DNA of 64,000 nt from Steromphala cineraria (Eukaryota > Mollusca > Gastropoda > Trochida > Trochidae), in the NCBI GenBank assembly GCA_916613615.1, contig OU744720.1:77961338-78025337 (forward strand). The letters run 5' to 3'. The translations under genes were made by a program, and so were the position numbers. The notes under the pieces are model-generated. The model was not told the DNA's origin, searched no databases, and saw only the letters and a program-made list of their open reading frames with translations. This document shows positions 26,522-37,436 of the stretch, in pieces (position 1 is the first letter of the stretch; each line of letters opens with the position of its first letter).

Positions 26522-27700
26522 ACGATTGAAAACGTTGGCCCAACAAAATCATAATAACGTTAATACAATGGTTGTTTTTTGACAGTTGGTCAAATTATGG
26601 GCCAACATATGAAAGATTTCACAATTTTGTGATCATTTGTATGTTATTTCATAACGTCAGCCCAACGTTGGAAAAACTTTGTAAATGACATTATTTAATA
26701 GCCATTGTTTCGTATCTGTTATTTTTCGTTGAATTGAAATGGAGAGAGTTAAAGTAATATATCAAAAGGATAAAGAAGTTCATGTTCAATTCAAAGTGAG
26801 TCATACATGCAAAATTGGATATATTTTGTTTGTTTTACGTTAGGCCTATTGGTTATTGTTTTCGTACTGTCAAAAGCATCGAAGATGGCATTGAATAATG
26901 AATGAATAATAGGATCTTGTATCTGACCAAACTTAAAATATAAGCATGAGCATAAGAGAAAGAAATGTTTCGGGGAAGTTACCGGCCAGTGTATAAAGAT
27001 GATATCAGCACGCTACATTGAGAGTGCTCTCCCTTTCCATAAGCTGGACCGCTTGGGGATCGACACATGAGGCAATCCGGTGAAAAAGATTTATGAATAT
27101 TCATGACATTATTGTTGTGACGTCATGTTTTATAGCACGCGAGCAAGTGCCCGTGGTTTATATTATGCACCTGTCAGGGTTGTCTGGTTTTGAGGTTTCA
27201 ATTTTTATGTGTTGTATTAAATCCATTTATTTTCAAACCATCCTGTCATTAGTAACTTTAAGTAAGTTAGTGAATTTTTTTTATGAAGATTTTGATATAT
27301 CTGATCATAAACGACTCTGGATACACATCTAACATTCTGAGTATTTATATCTATCTATCTTTATAACTGTGAATTTGAGATAAGTAGATATTATTTGAAG
27401 TTTCATTTATCTTTGAAATAACTAAGCGAAAGAAAAGATCATTTTCAATATTGTGCATCGAAAATGATATGTTGCTTTGAATTAATATGAATGAAAAATT
27501 CCTTATATTAATTCACCTCTGCAAGAAAGATTTTCGTTTATTGATAGCAAACATTTAATTGTTAGGTTAAGTAAGAGGTGAGAGCTAGGAGAGAGGCTAG
27601 AGGCTAGAGGCTTTGTGATCTAGATTTTAAACCGAAAATGCTATCGGCTTGCAAAAGCATAAGAGTTTGTCTTTAATTTGTGTTATATACCAGATTTTGC
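26522..27700. other. Gene-less stretch
   Basis: It contains loose inverted 'ttggcccaac' / 'gggccaac' / 'gcccaacgttgg' motifs around 26530-26665 that may mark a decayed TIR element. No gene is seen. Confidence 0.4.
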
Positions 27701-27709
27701 ATTCTCTCC

Positions 27710-30235
27710 CCACAGAGGCAACTCAGTCATACCTGAATTAGCCTCTGTTCTATTACGGCTACTTCACGGGATAGAAAGGTAGAAATCTGATTGGAGGCAA
27801 TCGAAGTTAGTTGTGCAATCAGCGACGCCGTTTCAAAAGGGGTCATTCGCAAAAGCTCGGCTACTCCCGGCTATTCCCGGTGATTCGGCATTCAGGGGAG
27901 ATAACTCTTCCTTATACAAAACATCGCTTTTTTACCTTCTCATTAGTTTTTATTTGGTAGATTATTAAAATAAAATTTATCATAAAACAAAGAACAATTT
28001 ACACAATTATAAAACAGTATGTTTTTATTGAAAAACCCTATTCATATCTGATTTTCAAATATTTCTCTCTCACACTGTTAATGAAAAATAAACCAGAAGG
28101 CATGATACTTTCGAAAGTCTTTGTACGACCGTTGAGAATTCCCAAAGTCGTTGATATCCAAAAGGTGTTTTCATTATCTGCCTTTGCTGATGATGGACTG
28201 GGATTTTGTACAACTGATGCTTCGATTCGGACACTTTTAAAAATGTGTACAAGCTTTGGCAAAGCATCGGGGTCAAAATTAAATTATTCTAAAACAAATG
28301 GCATATTTATTGGGAAATGGAAAACTAGATCCGACCATCCCTTCGGAATATCTTGGATTGACCAGTCAAAAATCTTAGGTGTAATAACAGGCAACAATGT
28401 TTCAAGTGATGATCAATTTTTCCCTGTACTATCTAAATTTTGTAAAGTGTTAAACTTGTGCAAAGGGCGTGCACTTTCTATTTTTGGGAAAACAATAATG
28501 TGCAATATTCTGGGTTTGGCTAAATTGTGGTACCGTGGAGCAGTTACCCCAATTTCGAATCACTATGTCAAACTCTTTCAGAGGGAGACTTTTAGATATA
28601 TTTGGCATTCCACTGCTGAGCCTATTAGGCGCTCCGTTTTGTATAAATCTACTCTAGAGGGAGGGTTGGGGGTTACACATATACTTTCCAAATTACAGTC
28701 CATGCAGCTGAAACATGTACAATCTCTTATTAAAGGTAACTCAGCAAAGTGGACCTATTTTGCAAAATACTGGCTAGGCCTCTCTCTACGGCGCTATCGC
28801 TCTGATTTTATGTCTCTTCTTTCACCTCACTCAGAGACGATCCCTTTATTCTACCAGCAATGTTTTTCGGCTGTAAAGTTGTTCGAATCCCTCTCTCATA
28901 ACCCGCTGGTAGAAATGGTTAATTTTTTCACTAAGCAGTTCTACAACTGCCTTCTTTCAAAAATTGTAGAGAACAAAATTGAAAAGCTATATCCACGTAT
29001 TAATTTTGCATCTGTTTGGCGTAATTTACATCACAGTTTCGTGGATAACATTCCAAAATCTGTCAATTATCGTCTCATCTTCGACTCTCTTCCTCTTGGC
29101 TATCGATTATTTTGCCGTCACATGGCGGTCTCTCCTAACTGTAACTAACTTTGCTCTACTTCCATCGAAACTTCCGACCATCTTTTTATATTCTGTTCCT
29201 GTGTGAATGTGTTGTGGTCTGTTGTCTTCCAGTGGTTAAGTATTCTCTCTAACGGCCTTGTTGCCATATCCCATGAAATTATCCGTTTCGGACTTGTTCC
29301 AAAACTTCTAAATTCTCACCATTACGCTGTTTGTGTATACCTACTTTCTTTGGCAAAATATTCCATTTGGCTTACCCGTAATTTGAATAAATTCGAACAC
29401 AAACGGCTCACCGGGGAAGACATTGTCTCACGTTTTAAAAGTTTCCTTAAAACACGTATTCGGGTCGACTTCTTTCGTTTTCCGTCATATGTTTTTGCTC
29501 AATATTGGCTTTCATCATCAATCTTCTGTACAATTATCAACAATAAACTTTGCTTCCTTTTCTGAATGTCAATTGCCTTTAACCCATAATGCTTGTATGT
29601 TTTTTGTAAGTTAACTCATTTGTATCTGCACATCTGCACATGTTATTTTATTCCTCTGTGTATGCACCTCTGCGCATGATGCTTTATTCCTCTCCGCTTA
29701 ATATATGTAATTTAATTTCTTGTATATGTACATTTGCGCATGTCTGTGTATTTTCCTTGTACATCCACTTCAGCGCATGCATGTTGTGATTTTTCACTCA
29801 TACCTTAAATTCATGCACCCATTTCATGTTGTGGTACTGACCACGTATATTCATCTTTTCATGTTGACCTTATATTATACGCTCGCCTCTCATTTATGCC
29901 TTTCATCTCTTTCTATATCTTTACTATCTGCTCTTCTTTAGTTTTCAATATGTCAGGGTCACCACCCCACCCAACTGTGATATTTTCTCTCAGGGGTAGT
30001 GACCACCCAACTCTCTGTCCAAGTTTGTGCCGGCATTTTTATTTCATTTAGTCGTTCTTCTGAATAAAGCTTTATTATAAAAAAAAAGAAAAGTTTTCAT
30101 TGGCTGCAGATAAGGGAAATATCTCAAGTTACAACTTTTTGCCGCTAGGGCAATCTGCCGGAACCCCAGGATCTCGGCGTAATAGAACAGAGGCTAATTC
30201 AGATATGACTGAGTTGCCTCTGTGGGGAGAGAATG
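27710..30235 (+). mobile_element. Mutator-like TIR element, copy 2, split by a LINE insertion
   Basis: Same family as 7690-8276 and 47400-48008, and in the same orientation as the latter. It runs from 'cattctctccccacagaggc' to its inverted complement and is flanked by AGATTTTG (27702-27709 and 30236-30243). Without the 1917-bp insertion at 28176-30092 the element would be about 609 bp, the same as the copy at 47400. That order of events (element first, LINE second) is clear from the nesting. Confidence 0.9.
28176..30092 (+). pseudogene. 5'-truncated L1/Tx1-type LINE, reverse transcriptase C-terminal half
   Basis: The insertion is bounded by the 9-bp duplication GTTTTCATT (28167-28175 and 30093-30101) and ends in an A-rich tail after 'aataaagctttattat'. 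Translation opens just before the FADD catalytic motif of a reverse transcriptase and continues through typical L1/Tx1 features: SGSKLNYSKTNGI, KILGV, GRALSIFGKTIMCN, LAKLWYRGAVTPI and GGLGVTH. A single in-frame TAA at 29146-29148 interrupts a C-rich ET.HLF..C region, and the same frame then runs to 29565. The endonuclease and the N-terminal half of the RT are missing, so it cannot be autonomous. The 355-codon ORF starting at 28081 is a chimera whose first ~32 codons come from the host element. Confidence 0.88.
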
Positions 30236-30243
30236 AGATTTTG

Positions 30244-31750
30244 TTGCCTAAATAAATTTTCATCATGCAATAACTACCGTATTTCTTCTAATAATTAAGC
30301 GCCCGGGCGCTTATTTTTTCAGCACCCCTTTACCGCTTATTGGAGACCCGGCATCATGTAAATCTAAACAATCATATCTTCCTATTTTGTCAGGAGTAAA
30401 AAATCAGACGTACGATCATTTTCCCCGTGATTTCTAGAAATCAAAATGTCCGGGCCGAACGGGCAGCCGAGTCGTTTGCAAAGCCCACATTAGACCCTGA
30501 AAAATTAACTTTAGAACATATTTCGTTTACAATAGGGGTAGACAACTGAAGATAAATGAACAAACATTTTATTCAGTATATAATGCCTAAAGGTCAAGAA
30601 TGAAATTGCATAGCAAAGATGAAAACAAGCGCACATAAAAGGTTACGTGTTGATCCATGAATGTACAATTGTCATATAATTTACTTGTTAATGTATCGAG
30701 GAATTTTAGATACCGGTAATTGCAATCAACTTCATTCTTCATAAGAATTTCTAGTATTGAATTTATTTGGTGCTTCATCATACATTATTTCGGTAAGTAG
30801 TTGATCATCCAAATTGCCCTGATAAGAAGGCACAATCTTTGTCCAAGATACAGTTAAGAAACAAACAACAACATTTTAATCATAGGTGTGAATGAATGAC
30901 AGGCGCTTTAAAACTGATAATGTTAAAGCAATTTGTCGATTCCATATACACTCACGTCACATAGTTCTTGAATGAACGTCACAATGTCTAATACAACTTT
31001 TCATTAAATTGATTGCTGTCATCGCGTCAAGCATGTTTTTCTCCAGCTAGGGAAATGCAGACAAATATCTTAAGTACGTAACTTTCCTATGATACATGTA
31101 ATTATCTTAGATACGTATGGCGATAAAAGTAATAAGTTGATATACGGAATTTCCTCGCATGATCATGATCGCAGTCAACGAACTGAAACATTTTTATCTT
31201 GTTCCTCAGAACACAAATATTAAATTGTATAAAATATATCAATTATACATTCGGTGACCCTTTGTCGTCTCTTCGGGACCCATGCTTGGGCCATCACTAG
31301 AAGAGACACGAGCATTATTTTACGCATCTCAGCATAATTACGTACGTTACGTGGGAGATTTGTCTCATCGTGACCGTTGTGTTTTTCCTTGTGTTTTAGA
31401 TTGACTGTTTCTTTGGGATTTCTTTGATGGTTTCATCTCTGAAAGAGTGAAGATTGTCATAGCAATGCATTATTAAATCATCATATGAAAATTGCAATAG
31501 ACAATACCCAATGACAGAAAACATGAATGACGTAATACAAAAATGTAAAGTATTGTATATCTTTGAAGTTATAAAAAAATTCATAACTATACAAACAAAC
31601 ATTATAGTTAAACGGGTAATGAAACCATTACTGGCCCGTTGTTTTACCTTTATGCGTGCCAAAAACCCTTAATGTTTTGTTTAATTATCGCGCGCAAGAT
31701 CTTCGAATCAAAACGATTAAACTTCTACTTTTCACATACTTGCTTCACCA
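30244..31750. other. Intergenic stretch with one likely repeat fragment
   Basis: About 30278-30360 holds 'accgtatttcttctaataat', a palindromic 'gcgcccgggcgc', and 'gcttattggagacccgg', in the style of a dispersed TIR repeat, without resolved ends. No gene is supported. Confidence 0.4.
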
Positions 31751-31756
31751 GAATGA

Positions 31757-32855
31757 CTATCAATTCAATTCTTTTATTCGGTATAAAGGCCATAGGCCCA
31801 TGTACAAATAACAATCTTATTGTGACAGATGTGTATCATGTCTAACATTTCTCAAATATAATGCTTCCTTAATGAACTTAGCAATATTTAACAAAATAGT
31901 TTCCTTAGTACATGTTAAAAGTGTATAAAACTTATTCATATTCGTTGAAATACAATAATACTGTGGGATATATTTTAATCTAAGATGAGAATATAATGGA
32001 CATTTTAGAAGGAAGTGATACTCATCTTCTATACAACCTAACGCACAAAATTTACATATCCTATCACACCGTGCAATGCCACAACGTCTGCCAGTATTAA
32101 TCATCAAGGGAAGTTCACCAATTCGTAATAAACATAAGAGTCTTCTATATTCCCTCACTGGGATTACATTTAGATAATATTCTACTGATAACAATGATTT
32201 ATATTCTTTATAGCTAGATAACTTACTTGATTCACAAATTCTAGAGTACCAATCTTGAGTATTACAATCTTTAAGTCGTTGTACAAAGGTATTGATAAAC
32301 AAAGTACTATTACCAACATCCTGGGTAATCCATACCAACCCAAATCCATATGAAAACAAAATACCTTTTACATGCGTAGCCCATGTTGTGCGATTACACT
32401 CATCTAATGATTTACAGAGAAGATATCCCTGTTTTGGGTATCTATGTATGGGCATGAATAATAACTTTAACCAAAATTGAATACATTTTTTATGATAATC
32501 TACAAAAAGACCTTGTCGACCACATTCACCCAGTGCAGCATCATTTGAAACATAATACCCAACACCAAGAACGTATTTACAAAATTTAACATGAAAACGT
32601 TCGATGTATACATTTTTGGAATAGCCCCATATTTCACAGGAATAAAGTAAAATTGGTTTTATCTGGTTGTCAAAAATCTTAAATAAAACTGATGGTGAAA
32701 TATTCTTTAACTTGTATTGAAGTTGCTTAACAGCAAAAAGGGCCTTATTGGCTTTCTGAACTAAAACATTTATTCCTCTTGACCAACATAATCTATTAGA
32801 AAACACAAGTCCCAGATAATTATAATAGGTAGATATTTTAACATTATCAGTACCA
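31757..32855 (-). pseudogene. 5'-truncated non-LTR retrotransposon (RT C-terminal region)
   Basis: Reading minus, the frame enters at about 32855 with NYLGLVFSN, a YLG motif of the RT thumb region. It continues for more than 329 codons with KANKALFAVKQL, IFDNQIKPILLYSCEIWG, KFCKYVLGV and ALGECGRQGL, and ends with a cysteine-rich stretch (CDRICKFCALGCIEDEYHF) before a stop at 31817. These are features of Jockey/CR1/RTE-like LINEs; the clade is unresolved. The catalytic part of the RT and the endonuclease are absent. An AATAAA lies at 31778-31773 before an 'gaattgaattga' tail. The 5' junction is only about 15-85 bp beyond the end of gene A, on the same strand. Confidence 0.85.
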
Positions 32856-32867
32856 AACTATCTTCTC

Positions 32868-35800
32868 TTAATGATTTTGATAAAAAATCATTTTACCTTT
32901 TTTAGTATGGATTTTAGATCTACTGGAAGGGCGTTTCTGACTACCAACCACTTGTATGTTGGGATTTGTCTCTGGGACTCCGGCCTTGATCGGTTTGGTG
33001 TCTTGAAACTCTGACGTGTTGAGATTTGTCTCTGGGACTCCGGCCTTGATCGGTTTGGTGTCTTGAAACTCTGACGTGTTGAGATTTGTCTCTGGGATCC
33101 CGGCCTTGATTGGTTTGGTGTCTTGAAACTCTGACGTGTTGAGATTTGTCTCTGGGATCCCGGCCTTGATCGGTTTGGTGTCTTGAAACTCTGACGTGTT
33201 GAGATTTGTCTCTGGGATCCCGGCCTTGATCGGTTTGGTGTCTTGAAACTCTGACGTGTTGAGATTTGTCTCTGGGATCCCGGCCTTGATCGGTTTGGTG
33301 TCTTGAAACTCTGACGTGTTGAGATTTGTCTCTGGGATCCCGGCCTTGATCGGTTTGGTGTCTTGAAACTCTGACGTGTTGAGATTTGTCTCTGGGATCC
33401 CGGCCTTGATTGGTTTGGTGTCTTGAAACTCTGACGTGTTGAGATTTGTCTCTGGGATCCCGGCCTTGATCGGTTTGGTGTCTTGAAACTCTGACGTGTT
33501 GAGATTTGTCTCTGGGATCCCGGCCTTGATTGGTTTGGTGTCTTGAAACTCTGACGTGTTGAGATTTGTCTCTGGGATCCCGGCCTTGATCGGTTTGGTG
33601 TCTTGAAACTCTGACGTGTTGAGATTTGTCTCTGGGATCCCGGCCTTGATCGGTTTGGTGTCTTGAAACTCTGACGTGTTGAGATTTGTCTCTGGGATCC
33701 CGGCCTTGATTGGTTTGGTGTCTTGAAACTCTGACGTGTTGAGATTTGTCTCTGGGATCCCGGCCTTGATCGGTTTGGTGTCTTGAAACTCTGACGTGTT
33801 GAGATTTGTCTCTGGGATCCCGGCCTTGATTGGTTTGGTGTCTTGAAACTCTGACGTGTTGAGATTTGTCTCTGGGATCCCGGCCTTGATCGGTTTGGTG
33901 TCTTGAAACTCTGACGTGTTGAGATTTGTCTCTGGGATCCCGGCCTTGATCGGTTTGGTGTCTTGAAACTCTGACGTGTTGAGATTTGTCTCTGGGATCC
34001 CGGCCTTGATCGGTTTGGTGTCTTGAAACTCTGACGTGTTGGGATTTGTCTCTGGGATCCCGGCCTTGATTCGTTTGGTGTCCTGAAACTCTGACGTGTT
34101 GAGATTTGTCTCTGGGATCCCGGCCTTGATCGGTTTGGTGTCTTGAAACTCTGACGTGTTGGGATTTGTCTCTGGGATCCCGGCCTTGATCGGTTTGGTG
34201 TCTTGAAACTCTGACGTGTTGAGATTTGTCTCTGGGATCCCGGCCTTGATCGGTTTGGTGTCTTGAAACTCTGACGTGTTGGGATTTGTCTCTGGGATCC
34301 CGGCCTTGATCGGTTTGGTGTCTTGAAACCCTGACGTGTTGAGATTTGTCTCTGGGACTCCGGCCTTGATTGGTTTGGTGTCTTGAAACCCTGACGTGTT
34401 GGGATTTGTCTCTGGGATCCCAGCCTTGATTGGTTTGGTGTCTTGAAACTCTGACGTGTTGGGATTTGTCTCTGGGACTCCGGCCTTGATCGGTTTGGTG
34501 TCCTGAAACTCTGACGTGTTGAGATTTGTCTCTGGGACTCCAGCCTTGATTGGTTTGGTGTCTTGAAACTCTGACGTGTTGGGATTTGTCTCTGGGATCC
34601 CGGCCTTGATTCGTTTGGTGTCTTGAACCTCTGACGTGTTGGGATTTGTCTCTGGGATCCCGACCTTGATTCGTTTGGTGTCCTGAACCTCTGACATGTT
34701 GGGATTTGTCTCTGGGGCCCCGACCTTGATTCGTTTGGTGTCTTGAACCTCTGACGTGTTGGGATTTGTCTCTGGGATCCCGACCTTGATTCGTTTGGTG
34801 TCCTGAACCTCTGACGTGTTGGGATTTGTCTCTGGGGCCCCGACCTTGATTCGTTTGGTGTCTTGAACCTCTGACGTGTTGGGATTTGTCTCTGGGATCC
34901 CGACCTTGATGGGTTTGGTGTCCTGAACCTCTAACGTATTGGGATTTGTCTCTGGGGCCCCGACCTTGATTCGTTTGGTGTCCTGAACCTTTGGCGTGTT
35001 GGGATTTGTCTCTGGGATCCCGACCTTGATGGGTTTGGTGTCCTGAACCTCTGACGTGTTGGGATTTGTCTCTGGGGTCCCGACCTTGATTCGTTTGGTG
35101 TCCTGAACCTCTGGCGTGTTGGGATTTGTCTCTGGGGCCCCGACCTTGATTCGTTTGGTGTCCTGAACCTCTGACGGGTGAGGAATTGTCTCTGGGGCCC
35201 CGACCTTGATGGGTTTGGTGTCCTGAACCTCTGACGTTTTGGGATTTGTCTCTGGGGCCCTGACCTTGATTCGTTTGGTGTCCTGAACCTCTGGCGTGTT
35301 GGGATTTGTCTCTGGGATCCCGACCTTGATTCGTTTTGTGTCCTTAACCTCTGACGTGTTGGGATTTGTCTCTGGGGCCCCGACCTTGATGGGTTTGGTG
35401 TCCTGAACCTCTGACGTTTTGGGATTTGTCTCTGGGGCCCCGACCTTGATGGGTTTGGTGTCCTGAACCTCTGACGGGTGAGGAATTGTCTCTGGGGCCC
35501 CGACCTTGATGGGTTTGGTGTCCTGAACCTCTGACGTTTTGGGATTTGTCTCTGGGGCCCCGACCTTGATTCGTTTGGTGTCCTGAACCTCTGACGTGTT
35601 GGGATTTGTCTCTGGGGCCCCGACCTTGATTGGTTTGGTGTCCTGAACCTCTGACGTGTTGGGATTTGTCTCTGGGGCCCCGACCTTGATTGGTTTGGTG
35701 TCCTGAACCTCTAACGTGTTGGGATTTGTCTTTGGGGCCCCGACCTTGAATCGTTTGGTGTCCTGAACCTCTAACGTGTTGGGATTTGTCTTTGGGATCC

Positions 35801-37436
35801 CGACCTTGATGGGTTTGGTGTCCTGAACCTCTAACGTGTTGGGATTTGTCTTTGGGATCCCGACCTTGATGGGTTTGGTGTCCTGAACCTCTGACGTGTT
35901 GGGATTTGTCTCTGGGGCCCCGACCTTGATTCGTTTGGTGTCTTGAACCTCTGACGTGTTGGGATTTGTCTCTGGGGCCCCGACCTTGATTCGTTTGGTG
36001 TCCTGAACCTCTGACGGGTGAGGAATTGTCTCTGGGGCCCCGACCTTGATGGGTTTGGTGTCCTGAACCTCTGACGTGTTGGGATTTGTCTCTGGGGCCC
36101 CGACCTTGATGGGTTTGGTGTCCTGAACCTCTGACGTGTTGGGATTTGTCTCTGGGGCCCCGACCTTGATTGGTTTGGTGTCCTGAACCTCTGACGTGTT
36201 GGGATTTGTCTCTGGGGCCCCGACCTTGATTCGTTTGGTGTCCTGAACCTCTGACGTTTTGGGATTTGTCTCTGGGGCCCCGACCTTGATTCCTTTGGTG
36301 TCCTGAACCTCTGGCGTGTTGGGATTTGTCTCTGGGATCCCGACCTTGATGGGTTTGGTGTCCTGAACCTCTAACGTATTGGGATTTGTCTCTGGGGCCC
36401 CGACCTTGATTCGTTTGGTGTCCTGAACCTCTGGCGTGTTGGGATTTGTCTCTGGGGCCCCGACCTTGATTCGTTTGGTGTCCTGAACCTCTGACGGGTG
36501 AGGAATTGTCTCTGGGGCCCCGACCTTGATGGGTTTGGTGTCCTGAACCTCTGACGTTTTGGGATTTGTCTCTGGGGCCCCGACCTTGATTCGTTTGGTG
36601 TCCTGAACCTCTGACGTGTTGGGATTTGTCTCTGGGGCCCCGACCTTGATGGGTTTGGTGTCCTGAACCTCTGACGTTTTGGGATTTGTCTCTGGGGCCC
36701 CGACCTTGATTGGTTTGGTGTCCTGAACCTCTGACGTGTTGGGATTTGTCTCTGGGGCCCCGACCTTGATTCGTTTGGTGTCCTGAACCTCTAACGTGTT
36801 GGGATTTGTCTTTGGGATCCCGACCTTGATTGGTTTGGTGTCCTGAACCTCTGACGTGTTGGGATTTGTCTCTGGGGCCCCGACCTTGATGGGTTTGGTG
36901 TCCTGAACCTCTAACGTGTTGGGATTTGTCTTTGGGATCCCGACCTTGATGGGTTTGGTGTCCTGAACCTCTAACGTGTTGGGATTTGTCTTTGGGATCC
37001 CGACCTTGATGGGTTTGGTGTCCTGAACCTCTGACGTGTTGGGATTTGTCTCTGGGGCCCCGACCTTGATTCGTTTGGTGTCTTGAACCTCTGACGTGTT
37101 GGGATTTGTCTCTGGGGCCCCGACCTTGATTCGTTTGGTGTCCTGAACCTCTGACGGGTGAGGAATTGTCTCTGGGGCCCCGACCTTGATGGGTTTGGTG
37201 TCCTGAACCTCTGACGTGTTGGGATTTGTCTCTGGGGCCCCGACCTTGATGGGTTTGGTGTCCTGAACCTCTGACGTGTTGGGATTTGTCTCTGGGGCCC
37301 CGACCTTGATTGGTTTGGTGTCCTGAACCTCTGACGTGTTGGGATTTGTCTCTGGTGCCCCGACCTTGATTGGTTTGGTGTCCTGAACCTCTGACATGGT
37401 TTCCATATAGACCAGGACGACGTTTCTGACTACCAT
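32868..37436 (-). other. Second, overlapping open frame through the gene A repeat array
   Basis: This frame is open for 1522 codons across the whole 60-bp array and encodes units such as SEVQDTKPIKVGAPETNPNT and, in the distal third, EFQDTKPIKAGIPETNLNTS. It ends with a unique GSQKRPSSRSKIHTKKGK-containing tail. It is shifted by one base from the frame fixed by splicing from the PAN-like exon, so I do not treat it as the gene. GSQKR also occurs in the splicing-defined frame just upstream of the array, so a frameshift could once have joined the two. Confidence 0.5.
32960..37395 (-). repeat. 60-bp coding minisatellite, ~74 units, no indels
   Basis: About 74 consecutive units of exactly 60 bp, in perfect register from about 32960 to 37395. 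There are two subfamilies. The distal block (about 32960-34600) has 'tcttgaaactctgacgtgtt' with 'gggatcccggcc'. The proximal block (about 34600-37395) has 'tcctgaacctctgacgtgtt' with 'ggggccccgacc'. Seven units at 35761-36180 recur in the same order at 36901-37320, an offset of 1140 bp (19 units), so blocks have been duplicated. All plus-strand frames are closed. Confidence 0.95.
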
